Of a stretch of DNA of 64,000 nt, positions 40,141 to 53,967 are shown piece by piece. Each line of letters begins with the position of its first letter. Position 1 is the stretch's first letter. Both the position numbers and the translations under genes were made by a program. The stretch comes from Chondrilla cf. caribensis (taxonomy: Eukaryota > Porifera > Demospongiae > Chondrillida > Chondrillidae): NCBI GenBank assembly GCA_964020155.1, contig OZ026562.1, positions 3,096,001 through 3,160,000 on the forward strand. The letters are read 5' to 3'. The notes below the pieces were generated by a model. That model was not told the origin of the DNA, searched no databases, and saw only the letters and a program-made list of their open reading frames with translations.

Positions 40141-43039
40141 ATGATGGCTGTTTGGCGAGTCTTGATTTTGTCTGCAGCAACTGCCTATCTCGTGTATGCC
40201 AAAGCACCTACAGAATTACCTGGAGATGGCGTCTACAGAAAGCTCGCAGGACGCCCGTCAGATTTCCCCTATTTCAGACCCCCTTCACCAGAAGATGCGT
40301 CCATTTCGAGTGATGTTATAACACACGCTGTGGCCGAAATCAACGACGCTGACAAACACTGGGAGCATGCCTTCACTGTCGACGAATGCCAGATACTAAC
40401 GCTAACCATGATCTACCACAATCCAGAGATTGTGTTATCAGCTAAAGACCCTACAGGTGAAGTCGTTTCTCCGGATTTTTCCGTCGAGGAAGGATTCGGG
40501 ATCAACACCGGAGATATGTATCCAAGTAGGTCGATTGCTTTCCGGTCTCCGAAGAGTGGGACTTGGTCCGTTGTTCTTGACTGGGAGACATCGTCAACCG
40601 GGTGGGCGTACGCGTACATCATTGCATCTGTGTCAGGAGCTAGGTCGCAACTATGGGCTACAATGGAGAGTGAGAATCTTCTTGTTGGTAGCACCGTCGG
40701 ACTCCAGGCAAAGATGGTAGTTAATCCTCTCGGTGGAGATGGTGGTGCTTCTGTTGCAATTAAAGACTATGTAAAAGAAGCGGATATGATGGTTTCACTC
40801 CCTGATGGTTCTAAAATTTATGAGCCCATGACAGATTCGAGTGATAATGTCAATGATAACGTGTACGAAGCTTCCTTTCATGCTTCAGAAGCGGGTGTTT
40901 ATAATGCACGGATTGACTTCGAGGGTGTGCACACTGACACAGGTGAAGCATTTTCCAGATCTCTGTTCTATCTCTTCCAGGTTGTGGAACCGTCCATCAA
41001 GTTGACTGACGAACCGGCTATAGCCCAGATGCGCCATCACGGTGTGATGGATGTGGATGTGATTTACATCAACGTACCTGTGGAATGGGACCAAGGTCAG
41101 CAAACTGTATTCCGCGGGTTCACACAAGTATGGGGAACGACTGACAGTGGGGAAGTTGTCCCTGTTGCATGGCTGAGTGGTTTGATGCCAATTGAGTCTT
41201 CAAACCAGTTCAATTCAACTCGGCATTTTCTACGCTTTGATTTGGATGGCCGGTGGCTCGACTTGGCAAGCGCAGGACTACCCTTGTACCTCAGGAATAC
41301 GAACTTTGATGACATTAAAGCCTTTGTTACTTTGACCTCTACGGATACCATCAAGGTGACAACTACCGATCAAGAACTGCTTCGTAAGAAGTGGAAGCCT
41401 CGTTCGCCGAATGACATCACCTTTGAAATGAAGAATGGTTACAACCCTCATCGTTATCTAAGGCGAAATTCTTCCGAAGAGCCTGGTAAACTGATTCTTG
41501 TACATGGTTACTGTGCAAAAGAGACACCATTTGATTTGGAAGAATTCACAGATTATAAGATATTTGAAGACTTTAACAAAAATCGACTAAACGATGAATT
41601 TGCTAATTTAATAAAGAAATATGTGGAAGATGAGGGAATTTCTAAATTCAGCTTAGTTTCTCATTCTCAAGGAGGATTTGCAGCATTACATCTGTACACG
41701 TATTATGCGACAGGAATTGACAATACGGTATGTGACATGTTCCCCCACTGGGAACTTGGTTGATGTGATAAATCCCAAGTGTGGTTCACTGTATAACTAA
41801 CTAGTGTTATGTGTTTCCTTGTTTACATCTTTGTCTTTGGTATTTACAATACAGTTGTGTACACACAAGATATCTGTCTACTACTGTCATCAACAGTATT
41901 TCATCTTTGGTTGGATAACTTCATCAGTGTCTTATTTGCACCATACATGTAGCTGCATGTGTACATTATGTATGTACATGTTCATTCAACTTGTAGTAGT
42001 AGCCGCATCTGTACTACCCAGTCTATTGTAAGTCACATTAAGCCTGTATTGTGATTAGCATGTCTTTTTACTTTCCTCCCAGTCATTCAGCTGTATTCAC
42101 ATGTTTCTGCTCTCTATAGGGAGACGGCCGGAAGTTACAGAGCATTGGTACGCCCTATCATGGGTCAGCCGTTGCTGGAGCTTTAGCTGATATTGGCAAC
42201 ATTTTTGGTTTGCTGTGCGGCTCCAATGATGATCTCGCATACGATGGAGCTGAGCGTTGGTTGAGTGAAATACCTCCTGAAAAGCAGCAAGATGTGTATT
42301 ATTATACCACTCAGGTTAGCTGGAAGTTGTCATGATGTTGGTATATAAGTACATACGTACATTCTGCTGATCATGCTAAGACTGGTTTTTCCACCACTTT
42401 GACATTTGTAGTGGCTGTAAATACTGTATTATTGACATTTTGTTTAGCGGGGTTTGGACTTATATGACCAAAAGCTTTTCAAGTTTGGGTGGTGGTGTTA
42501 GTACAAAATTTGCAGCCCTGCTACATACATTACGACAATTATGACAGAAAGTCACATTATGCTTGTTTGTGGACCAAAGCGTCCTTTGTAATATTTACAC
42601 AACCTAGCTGTAATTTGACCTTGAAATGGTATCTCCAGAAACATCTACAGTATACCACTTGCACATTCACACAACATTTCAAAGAATATTTCAATTATGG
42701 GTTGTTTTGAGTGGGGGTGCATGTGTTGATATTGTAATGTGTGTTATTTCCCATACTGTTTACTGTATCATTGTTACTACAACACTCTCTTTGTCACAAC
42801 ATTCCTCCTACTCACAGTATGGAGACGGTGGGCTGTTCGGAAGCTACTGCATATGGGGAGCCGGAGCTCTGCTTGGTCACCCCAATGACGGTTTGGTGTC
42901 GATTTCTAAAACTGATCTTCCTTATGGAAACCCGCTGCCGCACACAGTGGGGGAGTGTCACTCGATTGACATGCATTACCCTCCTCAGTGCAAGAATAAA
43001 GAGCGAAATGCAGAGATCAATAGTAATGCTGCTAGATAG
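40141..43039 (+). CDS. Gene D: secreted alpha/beta hydrolase, conditioned-medium-factor-like
   Basis: Three exons, 40141-41727, 42120-42314 and 42818-43039, all phase 0, encode 667 aa. MMAVWRVLILSAATAYLVYA is a signal peptide. Residues 30 to about 450 form a beta-rich region without a named domain. The hydrolase part starts LILVHGYCAKETPF, with the oxyanion HG; the nucleophile elbow is SHSQGG (Ser509). IGTPYHG, YDGAERWLSEIP, HPNDGLV (likely acid Asp618) and GECHSIDMH (likely His642) follow in the order expected for a Ser-Asp-His triad. By memory, this layout resembles the 'conditioned medium factor' proteins of Dictyostelium and various bacteria; enzymatic substrate unknown. Adjacent gene C is transcribed divergently. 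A second ATG follows immediately at 40144; the upstream one was used. Confidence 0.8.
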
Positions 43040-43046
43040 AGGAGTT

Positions 43047-43061
43047 TGTGCGTGTGTGTGT

Positions 43062-43111
<50 letters not shown>
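43047..43111. repeat. (GT)n microsatellite just after the gene D stop
   Basis: GT tract starting within 10 bases of the TAG at 43037-43039, so it should lie in the 3' untranslated region. Confidence 0.9.
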
Positions 43112-43360
43112 ACTTGCGTGTGCACACTGTGTATGGTGTGTGCTTGTACAGTACTCGTGTGCATTTATGCATTAATGTATGCACACATGTACATGTATTG
43201 AGTAGATATAATACGAACCTGCACACCCTTATAATTTGTAGTTTAAGTTAGTTTTTGAATTTCTTGTAAAAAGTGTCTTTTGTACTACCGCTATTCTTAA
43301 CTAACATTGCTATGCTACATGTTTGTGGCATGCATTTCTACCTTGTAAATGCTATATATA

Positions 43361-43361
<1 letters not shown>

Positions 43362-43402
<41 letters not shown>
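43362..43402. repeat. (ATT)n microsatellite
   Basis: About 13 ATT units in the D-E spacer, just before the left edge of the duplicated segment. Confidence 0.95.
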
Positions 43403-43427
43403 GTTGTTATAGTACAATGTAATTTCC

Positions 43428-44297
43428 TTATCCTTCTGTGTGCATGTTATATAACTATTATACATATGATGCATGCACACACGTGATAATTATCGTACTG
43501 ATGTACGTATGACCAAGCTTTGAAACGCCCTTAACAGGTATTGATATGAGGTGGTTGATCGTCTCAGTCGTTGACAGTCTCCACCATGAGCTAGTTACTT
43601 ATAGTTAAGAATGCTCCTATGTTAATGTAGATGAAGTTACAGATTATGGTCACCCTATAGCTTTTCACCCAGAGATTGAGGTTGGAGGCCTCGGTCAATA
43701 TATCACACTACTATTCATAATCCATCTGTTTCTCAACATAATATACTGTACATAATATATAGCTGTAGATATATTATGTGTGTTATCCAAAGGCAATCGT
43801 CAACCACATTGTAATATAGGTCGCCCCATGCCTGAGCCTCCATTAGGATCATGTGATCGGATGTGCACGCTTTATTAGCGTGGTAACCAATATTAGATGA
43901 TTGAATTTGACAAAAGATGCTCAATGGTATGTATATGCTGTGGTGAGTGGATATATAGGGAAAGTTTAGAGGATTAAACAAGTACAATGCTATGACCACC
44001 ACAGTGTCATATGCTGTTGTCATAGTAACTTTGTTTACCTGCTGATCATGAACCGGCACTATCAATAGGGGACCGGAAAGCAAAATTCGTGTGTGACGCT
44101 TTCAATGAATATAATTATTATATTCATTGAATGTGCCACACACGAATTGTTTGCTCTCCCCCGCCCTATCGATATACATTGATATTATAATATTTATAGT
44201 ATAGCCATAATAGAACTATATACGTAACCTAGCGAGGTCCACCTTTTTCCTGTAACGTGTCTGGCTCCTTTACATCTGTTGTGGAGGTTGATCAAGT
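43428..44297. promoter_or_regulatory. Upstream region of gene E, duplicated upstream of gene F
   Basis: From TTATCCTT at 43428 the sequence aligns with 59661 onward: ACTGATGTACGTATGACC, GATGAAGTTACAGATTATGG, CACCCAGAGATTGAGGTTGG, TCTGTTTCTCAACATAATA. The match continues to the start codons, with indels. The spacer therefore contains the promoter of gene E and was copied with the gene. Confidence 0.75.
44080..44154. repeat. 75-bp imperfect palindrome upstream of gene E
   Basis: The inner 12-bp stem TCAATGAATATA/TATATTCATTGA surrounds ATTAT. Outer arms GCAAAATTCGTGTGTG and CACACACGAATTGTTTGC also pair. The equivalent site upstream of gene F (about 60380-60410) keeps only the right arm CCACACACGAATTGTT with a remnant of the left. 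Confidence 0.8.
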
Positions 44298-45709
44298 ATG
44301 AAATTCGGCCGCCAAAACTCTATTCTGGTCTTCTTGTATCTTTTTGGCGGTAGGTTTCCAGCCTATCTAGATCATTGTACATTTGCTAATTTTTCTGAAA
44401 GTCGTTTATTAAAGTACCTATACTTTTTTCAGTTCATAGGTATGTAGCAGGGCAAAGCACCTCGGTCGTTCCTATGAATAGCGTCTCTGCCAACGATGAG
44501 TTCACGAACAGCGTCTCTAGTTACGAGGTTATCAGGTGTTATACTTATACCTATACTGGTAGACCACTTAGCCAGGAAGGCTACTTTACAGAGTCACCAG
44601 TCTCTACTAGCGAAGAGCCCACCATCAGCGTCTCTGCTAGCGTAGAGCCAACGAGCAGTGTCTCCGCCAGTGAAGAGCACACGAGCAGCGTCTCTGTTAG
44701 CGAAGAGCCCACCATCAGCGTCTCTGCTACCGTAGAACCCACGAGCAGTGTCTCTGTTAGCGAAGAGCGCACGAGCAGCATCTCTGTTAGCGTAGAACCC
44801 ACGAGTAGTGTCTCTGCCAGTGAAGAGCCCATGAGCAGCGTCTCTGTTAGCGAAGTGCCCACTACCACCAGCATCTCTGTTAGCGTAGAGCCCACGAGCA
44901 GTGTCTCTGACAGTGAACGGCCCACGAGCAGTGTCTCTGTTAGCGAAGAGCCCACGAGCAGTGTCTCTGACAGTGAACAGCCCACGAGCAGTGTCTCTGT
45001 TAGTGAAGAGCGCACAAGCAGCATCTCTGCTACCGTAGAGCCCACGAGTAGTGTCTTTGCCAGTGAAGAGCCCACGAGCAGTATCTCTGTTAGCGAAGAG
45101 CGCACAAGCAGCATCTCTGCTACCGTAGAACCCACGAGCAGCGTCTCTGTTAGCGAAGAGCACACGAGCAGCATCTCTGTTAGCGTAGAACCCACGAGCA
45201 GTGTCTCTGCCAGTGAAGAGCCCATGAGCAGCGTCTCTGTTAGCGAAGTGCCCACTACCACCAGCATCTCTGTTAGCGTAGAGCCCACGAGCAGTGTCTC
45301 TGACAGTGAACAGCCCACGAGCAGTGTCTCTGTTAGCGAAGAGCCCACGAGCAGTGTCTCTGACAGTGAACAGCCCACGAGCAGTGTCTCTGTTAGTGAA
45401 GAGCGCACAAGCAGCATCTCTGCTACCGTAGAGCCCACGAGTAGTGTCTTTGCCAGTGAAGAGCCCACGAGCAGTATCTCTGTTAGCGAAGAGCGCACAA
45501 GCAGCATCTCTGCTAGCATAGAACCCACGAGCAGTGTCTCTGCAAGTGAAGAACCCATTGGCAGCACCTCTGTTCAACGTTCAAGTTCAATGTCTAGCAC
45601 ATTGCCATCACCAATGCCTTCACCACGTATGTACTGTGTATGCATTACCATAATAATGTGCTTATTGCCTGTGTATGCAAACACTGGAAAATAAATCGCC
45701 TATACACGT

Positions 45710-45775
<66 letters not shown>

Positions 45776-48700
45776 GCACACACTTATGCACACCCACACA
45801 CCTCACACACACCTTATGTCATTATGCCTGATAATTGTATTATTACAAGTGCATTCAGAGATTTTGAGACATGATTCAATTTTGGAACATTTTTAATTGT
45901 CATATTTTGTCAATTTTTATGGTTATGTGTCATTTTCATCTCTCCTTTGTAAACTGCAGTTGCTGCACCAAATATCACAAAAATAACATCCATGATCACA
46001 GCATTCAGGGTGGAATGGACTTTTGCACAGTGCACCTTACCATCGTTTGAGATATATATCTATCGCAGTGCTGACGGAATCAACCCAGCAGTGTTAGTGA
46101 CCACTTTGAAAACATCTGAAACTTCGGCCACTGTGAGAGACCTATCCTCTTCCACTCAATACGATGTTTCTATGCGGGGTTATTGTGATGATGTGCCTAC
46201 TGATTTTTCAGACTCAGAAAGTGTTACCACTTTGCCACAACCGTCTTTCGATGACAGTCGTGTTACTGTTGAGAGGCTTGCAGATGGAACTGGTGAGATA
46301 ACATTGAGCAACGGGATAACTGTAGCAGTTGATGACTTCTTGAAGGACGATAACAGTTATTTTGGAGAAATATACGGACATTTGTTCTTGCTCGATGTCA
46401 GTTTCTTCAATTCCAGACGACTTCTTCCTTTCGGGACTGAGTATGGTGACTCTGTGTATACCTTTTCCTACCACAGATACTACTACTCCAGTAGATATTA
46501 TGGTATTCAGCACAGGCTTAGTGATCCGTTGCCATTTTTTGGGAGAGATTTCTCACTCTTGTACCTCAACTACTTTGGTTTTGTGTCAGTTGGCCAGCCC
46601 TACACTAATCCCTGGAATCGGTTACCATTTCCTTTGACTGGCAATGTGCCAATTGTGTCAGCAATGTGGTGGTGGTACTACTCCTCGATATATCTTCACG
46701 AATACAACATTGGTAGTGGGCAAGGATATGATGACGCAGTCATTACCCTGGTTCAGAACAGACTGCAGCGGTACCATGGGGTCACCTTGGATTTCAAACC
46801 CGATAAAGTAGTTTCAATAACCTGGAGTCTGGTGAGTGTACGTGCATACTCCAATTAGTTACCAAAAACATAACATTAGTTGGATATTGTTATACAGATT
46901 GAGGCCCCTGTGTTCCCCCTGGGTGGGATGAAAGAGCACTCCTTGAATCAATGACTGTTGTGAACAACAACCATAATGACTTATAATTCCTCCATAGTGT
47001 TTGGCCTTTAAATGTTCTTTGTGAATGTACATAATTTGATCTACAACTCCATTTTAACCTTTGACCTTAGTAAACAGGAATGTGAGTGGACAGTAGTATG
47101 ACACTAGCGAATACCATCGTACAAAATGTTCTAAGTACAGTACATAATTATAATTATTATAATTATGTTCCTATTTGACCCTATTGTGATGTCATGGATG
47201 ACAGCTGTAGCTTACTATTAGATATACCCCAAGCTAGTATTGTGTTGCACAACAATGGGGTCTCTTGATGACAGAATAAATACTACATACATAATTGACC
47301 TAATGCATAATATTTCATTACACTCTTCTCTCATGTAGGATTATGTCTATATTGGCTACACTACTCAGTTGCTCCTCGTTTCTGATGGCATCAAGACATA
47401 TGCTGTCATCAGCTATGACGACAATAACTGGAGTTTCCCTTATTGGTACAGCAGATACTCTTGGTACAGGCGACGTGGACCTGTCATCGGCTATTCAGGA
47501 GGGGATGGCGTCAACTTCAAAACACTCGATGTTGAATACTGGAACCTTGATAAGATACAAGGTAATACAGGGGTGGTTGGTGTTTGGGTGTTCCCGATGT
47601 TCAACACATTCTCAAATAAGGAAGTAGAAGCTCAGGAAAGATGTAAACTTTGGTATGAGAAAAACAAGCACCTCGGTCCAGTTGACTTTGTGGCAGAATC
47701 TTCCTTGAATGCCTGTCCGTGCACTATGGCACAAGCCCAGAGAAACAGGCGCATTGGTTGGTCCTGGGGCTTTCGTTATGGTTCGAGGGAGAGATGCACA
47801 GCGCTGTGGTGGCCTCGACGAAATAACTGGAGGTGGTGGAGTACTGAGCCAATAGGGTCGAAGGAGTGCTGTTATGATGAAAGTGGGAATCTCATTGTTG
47901 GCTCCAAATTAGGAGGAACATCCAAAAAATATCATTTTTATTACGAACCGACTCTCCACATCATCCAGGACTATACGCCTTATCTTGACTGCTGTGTGTT
48001 AACATCCAAAACGAAATTTTGCAACTACTACTATAAACTGCGTGTATCTGATGATTGTTCCCTGTATGATGAAAGAACAGGTAAATATGCATGGTCTGTA
48101 ATATTGTATGTACGTATGTGTTGTTTCGGGTACTTTAGTGTCCATATTTGATTCTGTTACACATTATGTCGGTATTGACCACAAGGTAGTCCCTGCACCT
48201 CCATAATAAAACCACTTTTTGCACCATCCATGTACAGTTTGGTGTGTATCTCTACAGCACGTATACATCATAGTGTGTTTATTTGCTGATAAACAATATT
48301 CCTTGTTGTCCAAACAGCTCGATTTTGGGGAGACCCTCACTTTAGCACTTTGGATGGCCACGGATACACCTTCAACGGGAAGGGTGAATTCTGGCTGGTC
48401 CAGACAACAGACAGCTCCATCAGTATACAAGTTCGTCTCACACCCACAGGCAACGGAACTGCTACATTCATCTCGGCTGCAGCTATCCAGTTTAGTAGCA
48501 ATGTCTCAGCTAATGCTTACATTGATAACAGTGCCCCTGTTGTGGAGATTGGAGGTGTATCTTTTGACGTTGAATCTGTGAGAAATTCAACTCACGTTGG
48601 AATGGACGGAACCGTCTATGATATAGACTTGATGGCTGGACCTGACTCTATCAATCAACTTCAAAATGTCTCATTCATCCTTGATGCTGTTAACGACACT

Positions 48701-50357
48701 GGAATCTCCATCTCCCCATCAGACGGGTCTTTGTCAGTTACCGTTAGGGTCCAAAATGGTAGCCAGATGAACGTTCTGTCAGTATCCACTGACCTCAACG
48801 CTGCAGCTGTTAGGGATAAAACCAGGGGACTGCTTGGAGTCATCAATGATGACAGAACTGATGATTTCACTCTGCCAAATGGTACCATCGTTGACATCAA
48901 CTCGACAGAGGAAGAAATTTACTACCAGTTTGGATTGAACTGTGAGTGTTAGTTGCCTTGCGCTCAAAGGTATTCTCCAGTTGCCCAGACATACCTGTTT
49001 AACTCCTCAAGTTTTAGGTTAGTTAGCTTTAGGTTAGTTTAAGTAACGACATCGCTAAAAGTGGATTGATAAGCAAGCCTGAGTGAGACGTAAGAGCTTC
49101 ATTCAAAGATGGCAGGCTCACAGGCATGATTACGAAGTATGGATTGTACTTTGGTAGACACTTGCATGATACAGAGTGATGAAACCGCAGGAAAAAACCC
49201 TTTTTTGACTGTTAAGGACCACAGGTTTGAATTCCAACCACCTGCTAGTCTGAAAGGGGGTCATATGGATCCAACGAATCCCTTTGATAGGGAGTATTGA
49301 CATTCACGTCCTCTTGAATCTCCCTCTCACTTGTTGTATATCTTCATCTACTACATCCAGTCACACCTACCATATTCAATTTTTCCTTGACATCCTGCTA
49401 CATGTATGTTCGTACAGTAGCACCTATAGTAACTACATAGGCTAAGCGAAATTAGACCACAGACTTAGTGGATCAGGTGTGATCCACTGTCTGGACTGCA
49501 TGAGGGTATATTGTTTTGTTGCGTGTATTCAATACCTCAACTGTGCATAGCATCCTAATGTTCACATGTGTGATTTCACACACAGGGAGAGTGGGCAGGG
49601 AAGAGAACAGTCTGTTTGTCTACAGAGGAGGTGATACATACTCCAGTGTTAACAATGACACTGGTTTCACCCCTCGGTTTGGAGTGGACCTTGACAGCAT
49701 TCCTGATGATGTGAAGGTGGCTTGTGATGACAATATGCAGTGTTTGTATGACTTTGTACAAACTGGAGATTTAGGTTTAGCCAAATCAACAGCCTCCGAA
49801 GAGATGGAGCTTCAAGACACTAGAAATATACTTGGTCAGTGTACAGCTCCAAACGTACTACTATGTATATACTGTTCACATTTATATGTGTACTGTATGT
49901 ATGATGATATGTACTTTGTGTTACTGTGCCTCAACTGTTTTCTGTTAACCTCATAGTTGCACCTCCTGCTATCAATGGGTCTGTCGTAATCAGAGTGGTG
50001 GCTGGACTAGACTATACAACTAATTTCACCAGCAGCGGGGAACTCAGTCTTCAGGTACGGATGGTGTTATTAATAATTTTGTCAAGTCAGCACCAGCACA
50101 TACTGACACTTCTAATTTCCAAAGAGGATATTATTGTTTTTATGCTCACATATTTGGTGAACATGTACGTATATTATACGTACTGTATGAGAACGCAGCT
50201 AGAGGCCCATAGCCAGGGCAGTTCCACTTATGTTCAAGCTCACTAACAGGCACTTGTACTCGACCATCGTTTTGCCATATTAGGAGCTGCCACAGGCAAC
50301 CCCGATGTTATTTCATTTGACCTTTGGAGTAGCACTAAATATATATCATACGTATAC

Positions 50358-50421
<64 letters not shown>

Positions 50422-53400
50422 ATTTTTTTTTTTTTATAATTATTATAATTTAATAAATACACCTTCAATTAAAAAAAAATACATATATAACAATAATTAA
50501 AAGAAATCAGAGCCAATCATGACATCATCATCATGCATGGAACCTCGGACTGATATAGCATTCCCACGTTGCACTAAGACCGAGAGTTGTTGCAATAGAT
50601 GTTGGTAAGCAAAGGGGTTCCCTGTGCGCGAGCGGAGACGTGAAGCCAGCTCCCTCAAGAATTGCAACGAATTCGAGCCAAAAGCACCCGAACTCTCTAC
50701 TGCAACAGGTGCAATGATGTGGGTGTTCTTCAAATGGTGGTACATCTCTATTTTCCTGCTCTCTGCGAGATCAGCGACAGCACCCGGACGATTGGTTGCC
50801 ACGTGAAGATAAGATTTAGCGAAGGTGTCTGAACACGTGGCATCCCATATGAGAGGACGGCCACATTTCCATGGCAACATCGTCACACCATCAGGGCGCT
50901 TGCCATCAGAACGAGCCAACCCATAAGGTTCTTTCTGGGAGGGAACACCAGCTGCTGTCAATGAAGAGTGGATGATCTCATTCAAATTGTTGTGGCGAGG
51001 GTGCCGACCCTGGCTCTTGACACAGCTCAGCCCATGGAGAGCATACTCATCCACAGGACTGCCACATTGATGGCAAAGGTGAGGGTGGCAAAGGGGTACA
51101 CCTAGACGAAGACCAACGCAGATGGAAATACAGTCATTGTCCATTCTTAGGCCCAGAGAAGAGACTGGAGGGGCATTCAGCCAAGCTCCCGACTCCTTGG
51201 AGGCAGCCCCCAAAAGTCTGGCTCTGGCGGTAGGGTTCTGACACTTATTGATCAGGAGGTCAAAGCTGCTCTCCACTTTTGGGTGGTCCCAAGCTTTCTG
51301 CTTGCTCTTATCCGGGCTTGCTGGTGGAGTAAGGACGCCATCCTGGGACCAGTGATTCAAGGCGAGACCAACCTCTGGGATTGGCAAGTTGTGAAGGTGC
51401 GATGGCAGGATTCGCCTGGTGAGGGAAGTGCATCCAGCAGCTGAAGCTAAAAAGGCAGAGGGAGCAAGCTGGACTGCACTCCTAACACCAAGGCCACCAT
51501 TGGAGACAGGCAGGGATGCCTGAAGCCAAACGAGGTTGTCGGAAAGGTTGATGTTGAGCACTGCTGAAAGGGTGGAACGAAGAAGGCAGTCAAAATCCTC
51601 CAGCTTGGAGGACAAGAAGCAAGGTGCTGTCCTCAACAAGTAGAGAATTTTGGGGATGGCAAGAGAATGGCGGAGTAGGAGGAGAGCATCGTGCCTTTGA
51701 AGATGAGGGAGCCTCTCACTCATAACCTTTAGGGCAGCTATCTTGTTGGCGATGGATGAGTCCAAGGAAGCTGGAGGGCCGATGGGAGCACCAAGGAAGG
51801 TGGCCTCCTCAGGATGAATGGGGATCAAGTCTGCATACTGTAAGAAACTACAGACCTTGGGGTTGTGGGAAATCAGCTCTGACTTGCTGAGATTGAGGCA
51901 GAGGCCGAGGAGAGCCGCTTCCCTTTGAATAAGTCTAATATCCTCTAAGACATCAGAAGTTGAGCCACCGATCAGCCCATCATCGAGATAAAAAATTCTC
52001 AACTCCGACTTCAATTTCTTTATCAAAGGGTGGATTGCCAGGCAGAACAAAAGCGGACCAAGAGGATCACCCTGCTGTACCCCTTCTTGCGAGAATAGAA
52101 TGTGCTTGTCAAAGAATAGGTGGGAACTGGTGGAATAGCAACAGTAAACGAATGGGTAGAGCTCAGGAATGTGCTCTAAGGTTGCTTCTAGAACCCTGTC
52201 CCTCCTCACAGAGTTGAAGGCATTCCTGAAGTCCAACTTTACCATAACATAGTTAGCTGGGAGATCCCTGAGGTACATCCTGGCGCTATGAACTGCGGCC
52301 TCAGCTCCTTTAGAAGTGGCATAACCAAGTTGTAAGGGGGCAAGGACTTCTTCCATCCGTGCAGAAACACTTCTGCTGGCAGCCTTGGCCACCAATATAT
52401 ATATATATATTATATTTGTACCATGATGTGTGGGTGTTTCCATTGATGTGGTGGGGTGTTTATATGACTAAGACACCTCATTATTAATTCATGAGGTGTC
52501 TTACTAGTGCATTTTCAACCTCCGTTCCTCTGATCACTCAGAAGAATACTGTTTGGGGTATGACTGTTTAGGTCGACTGGATGAAATATCAGAATAGTGG
52601 CATGCGGAATGACAGAGAACAATATCCAAGTCCTCTCATTTATCAATCTGTCTGCCTTGAGTTTTTTCATTATACAGTTAACAGTCAATGTGGTCTCAAT
52701 TACAGTTTCTACTACATGCGTACTTTACATAAAGCATTACTATAATATAATGGCTCTTCTCTGACTGACCGTCATATACAGTTGTCCAGTCTCAAATTCT
52801 TCAGCTCTGGTTGATCTCTTTGAGGTTCACTAGGCTGTTTTTCTCTCTTCCACAGTCTCCACATCCTCAGAACCTAACCTTGACTGGTGGCGTCCTGCTG
52901 TGGAGCACTCCTCCTCATTGGGTACCACCAGAGCAGATCCAAATCATATCCACTCTTAACAATTCAGGAAACATCATTAACAATTCTCTGACGGTCTCTG
53001 TTGTCCTGTGTGGCTGCATCAATGGTGGAGAGTGTATTGAAGTGGCTACACCCAACTTTGGGGATGGCAGCTATTACCAGGAGGAGTGTATGTGCCATCC
53101 GGCTTATGAGGGAGTGTTGTGTGAGAATGACACCAATGGGTGTAGGGAAAATCCCTGTCAAGACCCATCATTTTGTGAAGATGTTCCAGCTCCTAGTGTT
53201 GGCTTCAACTGTACAGGATGTCTGTCAGGATACCAGCTCAATGGAGCCACTTGTGAAGGTATGATGACTGTACATACATAGTGGTTACAGTACTTATGGA
53301 GAGTCTGAGTATCCATACACATGATTCCGCTCTAAAAAATACTACATTGTAATGTACATGCATGTGTATTTCACAAAGCCAGTCTGTAACCAAATCGTAA

Positions 53401-53902
53401 TACACAGAATTAGGTCTTAGTCAGACTGTAGAAAAATTGTGAAAGAACAGAGTTAGGCCTTTACTAAATTTCCTGCTATGCAAAACTACATCTGGATTAT
53501 GGCGTACTAGATACATGCAGGTGGTTATTTTACATGAGATATGATTTTCTTGTTGCATACATATGACTGGTGTTTTTCTTTGACAGATGTTGATGAATGT
53601 TCACAAGATGGCTCCTGTCAGCTTCATTCAACGTGTGAGAATTCCCCTGGCTCATTTGTGTGTGTGTGTGAGGAAGGATACAGTTTGAATGATCAGGATT
53701 GTGTTGGTATGTGGGCTTTCACTTGTTGCCTATTACCCTATACCCTATAAGTGTTGGATGTTTGGCTACATTAGACATCGATGAATGCACAGAAGGAATG
53801 GCAGACTGTCAGCAGGTTTGCATCAACAGTGATGGCAGCTATGTATGCCAGTGTTTTACTGGTTTCACTCAAGATCCATTTACTGGCAATTGTTCAGGTG
53901 TG

Positions 53903-53967
<65 letters not shown>

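Noticed and set aside
44581..45577. Two open frames of about 328 codons on the minus strand opposite the Ser-rich exon of gene E
   Set aside because: They arise because the 30-bp repeat unit is a multiple of three and free of stops in several frames; the plus frame has signal peptide, splice sites and downstream domains.
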